From: Planktothrix rubescens CCAP 1459/22
Lineage (GTDB): Bacteria > Cyanobacteriota > Cyanobacteriia > Cyanobacteriales > Microcoleaceae
DNA length: 64,000 nucleotides
NCBI GenBank assembly: GCA_904830895.1
Contig: LR882958.1
Location: 3,094,001-3,158,000, forward strand
Direction of reading: 5' to 3'
A model generated the notes under the pieces. It had not been told where the DNA came from. It searched no databases and saw nothing but the letters and a program-made list of their open reading frames with translations. Both the position numbers and the translations under genes were made by a program. Below are positions 8,857 through 17,837 of the stretch, in pieces; the stretch's first letter is position 1, and each line of letters starts with the position of its first letter.

Positions 8857-11202
8857 TTAAATCCATTTTCGCTGTTTCAAGCGTTTCCAATGGGATGATT
8901 TTAAGTTAATTAATAATTGTCGCATTTGTTTGAGGTTAACCGACTTTCCGCCATAGCGCCAACCCACATAGGCCTGAGAGATTTCATCAATCACTTCAAA
9001 TTCTGAAATTGAATGATATTGATCTAACCAAGAGGCATATTCTAAAGGGGTTTGGGTGGGAGATTTGGGATATCCTTTACTAGCTAAAACCTGCAAAAGT
9101 TGTTGATAGAGACTTTCTTCTGGGGGTAATTTAGCTAACCAGCGACGATAGCGCCAACCTCGCCATAAATCCCAACTTAACCAGCCGAAAAATGCCATAA
9201 TTGTTGTGACGATTAAGCCGCTAAAAATCCCCAACCATCCTTGAGTAAACAGATTAAAAAACCAGCTAATTACTTGGAATATTCCTAAAATTAAACGGCC
9301 TAAAATCGCTTGTAATCCATTCGCCAATGGAGAAGGTAGCCAACCAGCCACCCAATTCCAAAAGGCTTTTAAGGCACTAAAGGTTTGATCTTCTTCCACC
9401 GAAGGCGGAATTAAATCCATCCCAGGAATAGGGTTAAAACCAAACCAACCATATTCGGGGAAATATACCTCCGTCATCGCAAAAGCATCGGTATTTTTAA
9501 CCACATATAATCCCGTAAACGGATTAAATTCTCCTGGGTTAAACCCCGCTACCAGACGCGCCGGAATTCCAATTGAACGTAACATCATGGTTAAAACCGT
9601 GGAAAAATGATCGGGGTAGCCCCCGGTAATTTTTTCTCCGGGGGGACTATCTTGATAACCAAAAAGAAACGCTTCTACTAGATCTTCATTTTCCCTTAAA
9701 AACGGCGGTTCTTCCTGTAATTTATAGTTAGGGTTTTGTTTGAGATACTGGGCTAAATATAAGGCTTTTTCATAATTGGAATCTAAGGGTTTTTTGTTTT
9801 GGGCGACTTGATGCACACTGGCTAGAATTTCTTCCGTCTTTTTCCTGACTTGCTCTTTAATTTGATCTGGAACTTGTAAATAGTATTTTTTGATATTTGG
9901 AGGATAGTTTTTAGAAGCGGCTTGTAATTGTACCCTGTCGCGCAGGGGAACTTGAGAAACCACTGTATAGGTCATGCCCTCTCGTAATTCTAAAGGCGAT
10001 CGCAAATTGCCATCGGGATCAATCGCAATTTCCTCCGTCGGGAAATAGAGTTCATTCGGTTTATTCATCGCCGGAATTAAACTAGGAAGCTGTTGAAGTA
10101 CGGTATAACTTTGAATCACTTCTTGAGTCTTGGCATTAGTGATTGGCGGAAATAGATTGAATTGATATGACCAACGGGGACGTCTTAAAGTGATCGCTCT
10201 ATTATTTCGAGAAATTTCCCATCCCTCTCCAGTATAACGATCAAAAGCTACAACCCGCCAAAATCCCCGGGCTTGCGATCGCACCCTTAATACTTCTTGT
10301 GGCTTTAAATTGCCGCGTAAATTCTGATTAATTTTGGTATTGAATCCATAATAGAAGGTATCATTAAGAGTTCCTGCCCCCGTTTCCTGATTTAATCCGG
10401 TGCCACCTGCACCCGAATTATTATTATTATTATTTCCCGAAGACACATAACCCGGATTGAGAATGCGTTGTCCATTAAATTGTCCGGGGGGCATATCAAT
10501 TGGAGAACTGACCGGAAAAGTTCTTAACTGATAGCTAGGAAACCGAGGAAGAACGGTAAAAATAGTTAATCCCAAAGCAACAACTACTAAAAAAATAATT
10601 CCTAAAGATTTAAAATTTATTCCACTTCCGGGTTGCTGGGGTGTTTTTTTAGAGTTAAATTGAATCTCCCCCAGCCCTAAACGAGAGCGATAATCTAAAA
10701 TTAATGTTGGTAAAGCTAAAGCCAAAAATACTAACACCACAGGCCCAAAAGCCAAGGTTTGACTGAGAGTTCCCGCTACTCCCATTAAAATTAATCCAAT
10801 CACCATCGAATAGCCTAAATCCTTACGCCGGGGTAAATCAAAACTGTGTAAAACCTGTAATTCTATTAATAATCTCGCTAAGGCTAACCGCGTATCATTC
10901 ATTTCGCCAAACAGTCGCCCAAAAAATGCAGCCAGGGCAATTAACATCCCAATAGCAATACAAAATTTAACAGGCACATTGCGATGGTAACGACGAAACC
11001 AACTCCAAGTTGCTCCGACAATGCTAACCGGAATTGCCCATAAATTCAGGGGTTCTTCAATAGCGACGTCCGTGGCAATAATCCCGGCAATCACTAATAA
11101 CTGCACCAATATCCGCAGCCAAAGGGAATCTTCAGGAATTGGCTTTGGTATGGCTTCAATCCGTCGCCATAATTGACTAATCAAAGGGATTGAATTTGTC
11201 AT
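8857..11202 (-). CDS. TgpA-like membrane protein (DUF3488, degenerate transglutaminase-like, DUF4129)
   Basis: A 781-residue membrane protein with the TgpA architecture. About six transmembrane helices occupy residues 25-220, followed by an extracytoplasmic region, a transglutaminase-like core around residues 520-600, one or two more helices near 640-690, and a C-terminal DUF4129-type tail. In active family members the core has Cys, His and Asp. Here the corresponding segments read GGYPDHFST, NTDAFAMTEVYF and GFNPIPG, so all three catalytic positions appear changed (Cys to Pro, His to Phe, Asp to Asn). This suggests a pseudo-enzyme used for binding or a structural role. A low-complexity Asn/Gly run (SSGNNNNNNSGAGG) lies after the second membrane block. 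Confidence 0.82.
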   Translation of the reverse strand: MTNSIPLISQLWRRIEAIPKPIPEDSLWLRILVQLLVIAGIIATDVAIEEPLNLWAIPVSIVGATWSWFRRYHRNVPVKFCIAIGMLIALAAFFGRLFGEMNDTRLALARLLIELQVLHSFDLPRRKDLGYSMVIGLILMGVAGTLSQTLAFGPVVLVFLALALPTLILDYRSRLGLGEIQFNSKKTPQQPGSGINFKSLGIIFLVVVALGLTIFTVLPRFPSYQLRTFPVSSPIDMPPGQFNGQRILNPGYVSSGNNNNNNSGAGGTGLNQETGAGTLNDTFYYGFNTKINQNLRGNLKPQEVLRVRSQARGFWRVVAFDRYTGEGWEISRNNRAITLRRPRWSYQFNLFPPITNAKTQEVIQSYTVLQQLPSLIPAMNKPNELYFPTEEIAIDPDGNLRSPLELREGMTYTVVSQVPLRDRVQLQAASKNYPPNIKKYYLQVPDQIKEQVRKKTEEILASVHQVAQNKKPLDSNYEKALYLAQYLKQNPNYKLQEEPPFLRENEDLVEAFLFGYQDSPPGEKITGGYPDHFSTVLTMMLRSIGIPARLVAGFNPGEFNPFTGLYVVKNTDAFAMTEVYFPEYGWFGFNPIPGMDLIPPSVEEDQTFSALKAFWNWVAGWLPSPLANGLQAILGRLILGIFQVISWFFNLFTQGWLGIFSGLIVTTIMAFFGWLSWDLWRGWRYRRWLAKLPPEESLYQQLLQVLASKGYPKSPTQTPLEYASWLDQYHSISEFEVIDEISQAYVGWRYGGKSVNLKQMRQLLINLKSSHWKRLKQRKWI

Positions 11203-11292
11203 CGTTTCGATTTGAAGATTAGGGGGGTTAAATGCTCCACCCTACTCTAACTTAATCTGACCTAAACTTCAATCTGTTGTTGTTGTTCCCCA

Positions 11293-11333
11293 TTCGTAAT
11301 TCGTAATTCGTAATTCCCTATTCCCTATTCCCT
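11293..11333. repeat. Two adjoining heptamer arrays
   Basis: About three ATTCGTA-type units are followed by three TTCCCTA units. The second array overlaps the 3' end of the patU3-like gene and supplies its last codons (reading IGNRE and then the stop). Confidence 0.85.
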
Positions 11334-12355
11334 ATGATTGCAAAACAGAGGGGATTTTGCTCCTCACTATCTAATAAAACATGAAGTCGATAAATCTGGT
11401 TCGGTTCAGGGTTAGTCAATTCCAGGGTTAAACATCCGGGGGAATTGCGTTTTGCGGTTACTGATCTGTCATTTCCTAATAGTTGTAAGCGTCCGCCATC
11501 GGGAAATTCACCCCGGATTTTCAAACTTGTACCAGACTCAGTTTCAACATAGTCAACATCAACGGTAAATAGCCCTAAAGTTGTTAACCATTCCTGATGA
11601 ACCGTCGATTGATTCAAACGACAATTGAGGGTTAAAGTATTCAGAAGTTCTTGAGCAGCTAATAATAATAACACCATTTGTTGTTCAGGAGTCGCTGTTT
11701 CATAACAGGGTTGGGACTCCCTTAAATCTAAAGATCCCCGTAAAGAACCTCGAATCACTAAACCTGCTAATTCATTCAAGGGTTGGGACTCGTTAGGAAA
11801 TAAAGTTTCCACGGCCTGAACTAATTTTGCTCCTTCTCGTAGGCCAGATTGTAGTAGAGTAAACACTGGAGCCAGTAACTGAGCAAAAACCTGATCGGGT
11901 AGGGGCATCGACCATCTCAATTGTTGTCGATGAGCCATCCATAAATGAGTAGCGGGAACCTGTTCTTCTCTAAATACGTCAGGGTACTCATTCAGCAAGT
12001 CAGTGCCGATCGGTTCCCACGGAAACAGGGGTGGGTTCATCTCAATTCTGGCTTTAAGTTTTTCTCTTAAAACGGTCTCAAATCGGTTTTTCACAATTTC
12101 TATCTCTCCTATAGCTGAATATTGATTTTCCGGGCGGAAAAGCTGCTCCTCAAAATCGAGGGGATCTAATTCATCCCACTCTAGGTTTTCCACCTCACAA
12201 CTCTGATCAAGCTGTGTATGGGGGTTTAATTCCTCCTCAGCCGAATCAGAGGTAGGGACGGGAGTATCCCGCCCATACAAGTCTTTTTGTAACAACCCGT
12301 CAAAGAATCGGCGTTCAAACGCTTGCTCGTCTTGGTTTGTTTCGTTATTCATCAC
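11318..12355 (-). CDS. patU3: PatU3-like protein
   Basis: A 345-residue acidic protein encoded directly after the hetZ homologue and overlapping it by 11 bases, the gene order known for hetZ-patU3 in heterocyst-forming cyanobacteria. In Anabaena, PatU3 works against HetZ in heterocyst patterning. The N-terminal FERRFFDGLLQKDLYGRD and the C-terminal beta-rich half are the parts I associate with PatU-type proteins, so the name rests on context plus partial recognition. No membrane segment or enzyme motif is visible. The last few codons fall in a heptamer repeat, which suggests the native C-terminus was changed slightly. The gene may have lost its promoter because an IS splits the upstream hetZ. 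Confidence 0.62.
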   Translation of the reverse strand: MMNNETNQDEQAFERRFFDGLLQKDLYGRDTPVPTSDSAEEELNPHTQLDQSCEVENLEWDELDPLDFEEQLFRPENQYSAIGEIEIVKNRFETVLREKLKARIEMNPPLFPWEPIGTDLLNEYPDVFREEQVPATHLWMAHRQQLRWSMPLPDQVFAQLLAPVFTLLQSGLREGAKLVQAVETLFPNESQPLNELAGLVIRGSLRGSLDLRESQPCYETATPEQQMVLLLLAAQELLNTLTLNCRLNQSTVHQEWLTTLGLFTVDVDYVETESGTSLKIRGEFPDGGRLQLLGNDRSVTAKRNSPGCLTLELTNPEPNQIYRLHVLLDSEEQNPLCFAIIGNRE

Positions 12356-13073
12356 TAGATGCCCCTGCTCCGGATACCGAATGATTCCTGATTTCCCAAG
12401 CCAATTCTAACAACTTAAACCAACGTTTTTGAATTTGAGTGGTTTTACAATTTAAAACCTTAGCAATTTCTACCTCGGATAATCCCTCCTGTTTTAAACT
12501 TAATAAACGCTGTTCATTCGCCCCGATTTGATTTAGGAATTCTTGCCATTGATGGGGTAATAACCCTAAATCCCGTTCTAAATCTGCTTCTAACCATTGG
12601 TGAACTAATTCCCAACGGTGTCCTAAAGCAAATCGCAGTAGATGGTACTTAAATCGTTGCTGCAAATAATCACGCTGACGAGGTGTTAATCCGAGAATTT
12701 CCTCTATTTCACGGGTCGGTAAATCCTGTAACCGCAAGGCAAAATAGTCGGCACAATCGGGTTGTTTGTTTTCTTCTAAATAAGCAATTAGTTCCTCTAC
12801 GACGGTTTGACGCAAAGAGTCGGACTCTGATTCGTTGGACTCGATGACCATAGCAGCCCGAACTTGTCCGAGGAAGGAATCATGATTGTTAGTATCTGAT
12901 TCACTCCCTCCGCCCTGGGCGGCTAATTCTAAATCGACAAAACTTTCTTTAGGCTGTTGTTGAGAGAAGGTTTGCGCTCTTAAAATAATCAATTGTTGAC
13001 TCCGACCTCTAGCTAAAGGAATTCGCCGTTTACCGTAGCGTTCCGTAAATGCCATATATTCCGCTAGTTCTAA
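12345..13073 (-). pseudogene. hetZ: hetZ, 3' part (split by IS701-family element)
   Basis: C-terminal part of a HetZ homologue, a DNA-binding regulator of early heterocyst differentiation in Anabaena. The frame resumes right after the IS with LELAEYMAFTERYGKRRIPL, a stretch I recognise as typical of HetZ, followed by SQQLIILRAQTFS. It ends with a helix-turn-helix-like region (GLSEVEIAKVLNCKTTQIQKR). An ATG at 13055 could start a protein of 236 residues lacking the N-terminus. Joined to the 5' part at 14434-14869 it would give about 386 residues, against about 401 for Anabaena HetZ. The stop overlaps the start of patU3. Confidence 0.78.
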
Positions 13074-14433
13074 TGGGACTTAAACAAAAATCAAGCCCAA
13101 ATCAAGCCTAAACTTGCTTTGTAGGCTGCAAATACATCCCTATTATTCTGGAGCCACTCCACAAATCGAAAGGAAATCGCTGTGCGGAAGGCTTCAAGGG
13201 CATCAGCAAATGTGTTTAAAGGTTTGTTAGCCCATCGACGTCTTAACCCTCCAGTTAAACTATGCCAGAGAATAAAAGTATAGGCACAAAATACCAAAAT
13301 CCAATGTCTGATTAGACTTCTTTTATCTCGGACTTGATATTCTTTCAGCCCCAACCAACCCTTAGCTTCCCTGTAAAAAACTTCTATCCAATTTCTTTGT
13401 GAATAGGTCGTTACTATCCATTCTCCTGTGGCTTTTGATGCCTCAACATTAGTCATTAAATAATCAATATCACTGGCTTGGTCGAAAGTGGCAGCATTCA
13501 TGACGATGGCTATTACTTTCTTCCCTGCATACTTTGATAATTCAATTTCTTTTGTTGCTACCCACACAGTTCTGGGTTTTTCTAGTTGGAGTTGAATTTC
13601 ACTAAAAGCTCCTTGGGGCAACGATTTGGCTAAATTATCTAATCGAGTTTCCTCTGTTTTATCTTCCCCCTTTTTGAGGATTACCTTTCGATTCTTGGCG
13701 ACTCCCCCTATATATTTTAATCTTTTTTTCTCTAACTCTTGTAAAAAATTTGTGTTATTTCCATACCCGGCATCTGTTAGCACAATTCCCGGTTGATATC
13801 CTCTCTCTAAGCTCCTTTCTATTAATTCTAATGCTATTTCCGGTTTCTTTTTAAATTCCGGGTCAGCTTTTCCTGACGGTAATGACTCGGCTTTTTGATA
13901 TAATTCTATATCTAATGGTAGGCTTTTTTTGCCATCGTATAGATGGCTCGTTACTGCTACGATTCCATTGTCGGTTTTTCCGATTTCTCCGATGTATTGT
14001 CGTCCCACTCCATCAGTAAAGTTCCCGCTTTTTCGATGTCCTGAATCATCAATAATTAGGGCAAATCCCCGACTAATCTGGGTTTGCTTACACTGATTCA
14101 TCACCTCCAGGCGACGCTGATTCAGTTTCATTGCTAACCAGGGAGCTTCGGTTAAAAAGTGGTGTAATCGGTGGTAAGCTACTCCTACGGAGTTATTCGC
14201 CATTTGCGACAGGTTTTTTCGCTCACTTTCTCCCAATAATCCCCCTAAATAGTTCCTAAATTCCCGTTTTTGGGCAAGATGACCAAATATATCGTCAAAT
14301 CTTTGACACCATCGGTCAAAGCAGGGGGGCATCGCTGCCGGGGTTGTCTCTTTCATTCGTTATTCTTGAATGTTATGTGCTTGCTACATAATCATTATCA
14401 TCTATTTCTTCCCTTATTTTTGTTTAAGTCCCA
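13074..14433 (-). mobile_element. Complete IS701-family insertion sequence
   Basis: A 1360-bp element with perfect 18-bp terminal inverted repeats: TGGGACTTAAACAAAAAT at 13074-13091 and its complement at 14416-14433. It is flanked by the 4-bp direct repeat CTAA (13070-13073 and 14434-14437; TTAG on the hetZ strand), which agrees with the YTAG-type duplication known for IS701. It contains one full-length transposase gene and looks intact and recent. It sits inside hetZ in the same orientation. Confidence 0.93.
13091..14356 (-). CDS. IS701-family DDE transposase
   Basis: A 421-residue transposase filling the element at 13074-14433. Acidic catalytic candidates are visible: ALIIDDSGHRKSG near residue 100, IVLTDAGYG near 195 and WIEVFYREAKGWLGLKEYQV near 330. 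The C-terminal HWILVFCAYTFILWHSL block is also seen in this family. The full length and the perfect inverted repeats suggest it is functional. The start ATG at 14356 follows an A/T-rich stretch just inside the terminal repeat. Confidence 0.93.
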   Translation of the reverse strand: MKETTPAAMPPCFDRWCQRFDDIFGHLAQKREFRNYLGGLLGESERKNLSQMANNSVGVAYHRLHHFLTEAPWLAMKLNQRRLEVMNQCKQTQISRGFALIIDDSGHRKSGNFTDGVGRQYIGEIGKTDNGIVAVTSHLYDGKKSLPLDIELYQKAESLPSGKADPEFKKKPEIALELIERSLERGYQPGIVLTDAGYGNNTNFLQELEKKRLKYIGGVAKNRKVILKKGEDKTEETRLDNLAKSLPQGAFSEIQLQLEKPRTVWVATKEIELSKYAGKKVIAIVMNAATFDQASDIDYLMTNVEASKATGEWIVTTYSQRNWIEVFYREAKGWLGLKEYQVRDKRSLIRHWILVFCAYTFILWHSLTGGLRRRWANKPLNTFADALEAFRTAISFRFVEWLQNNRDVFAAYKASLGLIWA

Positions 14434-14869
14434 CTAACAAGGTTCGAGGACGGTAAGTTGCCGCTAACTTTGCTTCTTTGCGAAAGGCATTGAGGGTTTC
14501 TAAATAAAAGGCTTGTAAAAAATCCCTGATTAATTCCAATCGAGCTTGATAACTGGACTGGACTTGAGGAGGAGTAATATATCGATATACAATCGCGCTC
14601 AAGGTACTATGTAATTCTAAAGACCCTTGTTTCGACCCTAGCTGATAATATTGAATACATTGCTGTAAACGATGTTGTGCTAGTGTCATGGCCCAGGTTT
14701 CTACATCCCCGGAATCTTGAATCCGTTTGCTTTCTGTACAAATGCGGGTAGCTTCTTCGTTAATTCGTTCGGCTACATCCCGACAGTTTTGTTCAGATGC
14801 ACGGGTGGATAGACTCAGTTCTCTCAATAGCTTTTGGAAAATGGTTTCGGTTTGGCAGATTTCCCCCAT
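14434..14869 (-). pseudogene. hetZ: hetZ, 5' part (split by IS701-family element)
   Basis: N-terminal 145 residues of the HetZ homologue, from ATG 14869 to the insertion point. The native frame reads ...TYRPRTLL, then runs six foreign codons into the IS end and stops (VGLKQK). Removing the IS and one copy of TTAG restores PRTLLELAEYMAFTE without any other change. That is the direct evidence that the two pieces were one gene. The upstream region contains a cyanobacterial heptamer array and a palindromic element but no obvious promoter. Confidence 0.8.
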
Positions 14870-14941
14870 GATGTCTAATTACTACAATGACCCTAACACA
14901 ATGATTCTGTGAGTTGGCTTGGATTTCCGGATCGTTTTAAT

Positions 14942-15004
14942 CAGTTATCAGTCATCAGTTAACAGTTAGCAGTCAGCAGTCAGCAGTTAGCAGTTAACAG
15001 TTGT
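14942..15004. repeat. Heptamer array CAGTNAN, about nine units
   Basis: Nine consecutive 7-base units of the form CAGTTAN or CAGTCAN, imperfect but in register. The array leads directly into the palindromic element at 15003. Confidence 0.88.
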
Positions 15005-15064
15005 AGGGGCGGGTTCTTTTAGATCTTTCTTAATCACGGCGCATCTTGATGAACCCGCCCGTAC
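15003..15064. repeat. Palindromic element with GTAGGGGCGGGTTC ends
   Basis: The 14-base end GTAGGGGCGGGTTC (15003-15016) is inversely repeated at 15051-15064 with one mismatch. The same 14-base end recurs at 61061 and 61158, so this is one dispersed family. The interior has no coding capacity. It may be a MITE or a REP-like element. Confidence 0.75.
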
Positions 15065-15118
15065 CAGTCATTAGTTAACAGTCTATTAATATTCTTGATC
15101 TTTATTTTTTTAAACATA

Positions 15119-15607
15119 ATGAATTTAGACCTACAAATTCAGTCTTTAATTGATCATGCGCCTCAAGATGGAACAACTCCTCAAATTGTGGAAGCGATCG
15201 CTCCGGCCTTAAAATTATTAGCAGAACAATTAGAACATCCCGAATATTATATTTTGCAAACTTTAGACCAAAGTTGGGTGATTCAACCGTTTATCAATGT
15301 AGATCAACCGCAGATAAAAAAGAGAGTAATTTATGCTTTTTCTACCGTAGAAGATGCTTTAAGTTATACTAATCCTGATGCAGATTCTCAAGTTTTGGCG
15401 ATTCCTTTACCCGTGACTCATATTTTATTTCAAATGGTTGTTTTAGAAATGCCGGATAGTTTATGCTTTTTTGAAACGCCTAATAATTTTCAGTCTGCTA
15501 CGGAAATTAAACGCAGTGAAATCCAAGAGTTAATTCAGGTTTATTTACAGGACTATCAACAACGGCGTCAGTCAAAATCCCGTAAAATTCCGCCGAATAT
15601 TGCTTAA
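15119..15607 (+). CDS. Conserved cyanobacterial hypothetical protein
   Basis: A 162-residue soluble acidic protein (MNLDLQIQSLIDHAPQDG...). No membrane segment, signal or enzyme motif is seen. It reads like a small alpha/beta protein with an N-terminal helical part (EAIAPALKLLAEQLEHPEYYILQ). I do not recognise a named family. The ATG at 15119 is preferred over the in-frame start at 15095, which lies in an A/T-rich leader. A GGTAATA repeat array follows the stop. Confidence 0.6.
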   Translation: MNLDLQIQSLIDHAPQDGTTPQIVEAIAPALKLLAEQLEHPEYYILQTLDQSWVIQPFINVDQPQIKKRVIYAFSTVEDALSYTNPDADSQVLAIPLPVTHILFQMVVLEMPDSLCFFETPNNFQSATEIKRSEIQELIQVYLQDYQQRRQSKSRKIPPNIA

Positions 15608-15625
15608 GAAGGGAACACCGGAACA

Positions 15626-15653
15626 GGTAATAGGTAATAGGTAATAGGTAATA
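15626..15653. repeat. Heptamer array GGTAATA x4
   Basis: Four perfect GGTAATA units lie between the hypothetical gene ending at 15607 and the 3' end of the convergent PP2C gene. Confidence 0.9.
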
Positions 15654-15744
15654 GGGTATTTCAATCCCTAATAGATAAACTGTTTATACCCAAAATTTCC
15701 CCTTCTATTTCAAACAGCTATAGGTTGTCGGAAATTGAACCCCA

Positions 15745-17670
15745 TCAGCGCGTCTGAGTTGGTTGACCCGAAGGAATAGATTTGATTTGAGTTTGACGAA
15801 CTTGCCACCATATTGCAAAACCCCCAGCAATAAATATCGCAAATAAACTCAAAATAAAAAATACCTCTTTCCACTTAGACATTGACTTAGAGGGGGGCTG
15901 AACCTCTTGCTCAGGAATCGATTCATCATATAATAAAACCTTAGAGGCTTCCGTTGGTTCAGACTCCAAAGATTCAGTTTTTGTGGCTAGAGGTGTAGTT
16001 TCTACTAATACTAATTTTTGCGGAGATACCCCACAATAAATCATCACAACCGAGATATTATCCTGACCATTCTTATCATTAGCAATGTCAATCCATCCCT
16101 GCACCGCCGACTCTAAAGATTGTTCTCCATTTAACACCGAAGCAGAAAAATTTTGCCAACATTGTTCCACCCGTTGATTATCACTTAATCCGTCGGAACA
16201 TAATAATAATAATCCATCTTCTTCAATAATAAATCGTTGTACAGTTGGCCGTAAAAACTCCGCTTCTCGGGTTCCTAATGCTTGGGTTAAAGCTCCCGAA
16301 CCCGACCTTTGAACAGCATCCCAATATAAACTCCGACCATGACAAACCTCCCGATTTGCCACATCATCATCGACGGTTAATTGTTGGCAGGAATTTTGAG
16401 TAATCCAATAGGCGCGACTATCGCCCACATTCACCAAATATAATTCATGGCAATTGGTTAACTCAATACCTTCGGGAGTTTTTACCTTTTGAGGTAACTG
16501 TAAAGCCATGACTAAAGTTGTTCCCATCCGTTGTCTAAATTCTCGCCCTTGTTCATTATTTTGGGCAGCAATAACATTATTAACAACTCGGGTAATTTCT
16601 TGCAGTTGTTCCATAATTAATTCCGGTGGGGCTAACTCCTCCTGCTGGGAAATTTCCGCCATAAAACTATAAATCAAAGGCTTTAAAGACTGTACCGCCA
16701 ATTGACTCGCCACCTCACCGCCATCATGACCCCCCACCCCATCACAAACAATACTTAAATGGGGAATTAATTTATCATTTGGATAAAGATGAAAATTTCG
16801 GACATCGTGCAGACCCGGATAATAACTATCCTCGTTCTCCGAACGTCTGACCCCCACATCCGTTAATCCCGTTACCGCTAAATGTAAGGGGAGTTGGGCC
16901 GCCTGTTCCATTAATAATTGATTCAGTTGACTCGCCACCTCTTTTAAGCAGTCCTCCTGACGACGCATCAATTGATGAATGGTTTGTAAACGGTACTGTA
17001 TAGTCGGATGGGCCGTTTCTATTAAAGCAACCCAAGATTCGGCTAAATCTCGTTGGGTGGGTTGTAGTGCGCCCTGATGCAGTTCTCGCAACCGCACCCG
17101 CCAACCGTCTACCCGCAGGTTCTCCTTGACAAATAAACTATAGGCCGCTCCCTGTTCGGTTAAAGGTGTCCACAGTTGTAGTATTTGCCATAACCAATAG
17201 ACCTGACGCACGGCGGAGGTTTTCGGCCAGACTTCCACCAAGGTCGGGAATAGTTGACCCCGACTATCGACGGGAATATTATCCAATAGTAGGGTTTCCG
17301 TCGCTTCTGGGGGAATCCCCAAGGGATAGACCCCAAACACCCCAGGAATATGCAAATGATGAGGAGAGAGATATAAATAGGATAATATCGACTCGGAGAG
17401 AATATCGGGCAAAATCGGTGGGGCACCGGGTTTAGTATCTAACCAAACTTGGGGGAAGGTGACATAATAGCGATTTCCCACTAACTGACAGGGTTGAATT
17501 TGTCCCGCCCCTGAACCAGTAGCCCATAAATATCTATAGGTTAGGGGAGTTTGGCAAGTCTGACAAATTTGATGTCCCAAGGAGTTACGCGGTTGGGGAC
17601 AGGCGGGGTTGGTGCAATGAATTGGCGGCGGCGCCGAGGTGCTAATTTGGAATAATTTTTCTAAGGACAC
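15745..17670 (-). CDS. PP2C-family Ser/Thr protein phosphatase with zinc ribbon and C-terminal anchor
   Basis: A 641-residue membrane-anchored protein phosphatase. A four-Cys ribbon sits at the N-terminus (CTNPACP and CQTCQ, residues 19-41), followed by a region of about 200 residues without motifs. The PP2C catalytic domain runs from about 263: TDVGVRRSENEDSYY, IVCDGVGGHDGGEVAS, LLCSDGLSDN and NDKNGQDNISVVMI supply the metal-binding Asp residues. A single transmembrane helix near residues 605-628 (FFILSLFAIFIAGGFAIWW) puts the rest in the cytoplasm. Related cyanobacterial proteins often act with Ser/Thr kinases; none is in this window. Confidence 0.88.
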   Translation of the reverse strand: MSLEKLFQISTSAPPPIHCTNPACPQPRNSLGHQICQTCQTPLTYRYLWATGSGAGQIQPCQLVGNRYYVTFPQVWLDTKPGAPPILPDILSESILSYLYLSPHHLHIPGVFGVYPLGIPPEATETLLLDNIPVDSRGQLFPTLVEVWPKTSAVRQVYWLWQILQLWTPLTEQGAAYSLFVKENLRVDGWRVRLRELHQGALQPTQRDLAESWVALIETAHPTIQYRLQTIHQLMRRQEDCLKEVASQLNQLLMEQAAQLPLHLAVTGLTDVGVRRSENEDSYYPGLHDVRNFHLYPNDKLIPHLSIVCDGVGGHDGGEVASQLAVQSLKPLIYSFMAEISQQEELAPPELIMEQLQEITRVVNNVIAAQNNEQGREFRQRMGTTLVMALQLPQKVKTPEGIELTNCHELYLVNVGDSRAYWITQNSCQQLTVDDDVANREVCHGRSLYWDAVQRSGSGALTQALGTREAEFLRPTVQRFIIEEDGLLLLCSDGLSDNQRVEQCWQNFSASVLNGEQSLESAVQGWIDIANDKNGQDNISVVMIYCGVSPQKLVLVETTPLATKTESLESEPTEASKVLLYDESIPEQEVQPPSKSMSKWKEVFFILSLFAIFIAGGFAIWWQVRQTQIKSIPSGQPTQTR

Positions 17671-17837
17671 GGCTAGGACTGTTAATAGGGACTTAATTTT
17701 AGAAAGGTTAATTATAAAAGGGGATATTTAAAATTCACCAGTGTTAAACGGTGAGAGTGTCAACAAAGTTTTCGGTTCACACAAGCATCTAGTACAGTAA
17801 TACATAGAAAGTAGTAATTATTGAAACCTTAACATTA

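Noticed and set aside
14942-15004. Heptamer array considered as iterons of a replication origin
   Set aside because: Units are 7 bp, imperfect and of a type scattered over the window; no dnaA box or rep gene is near.
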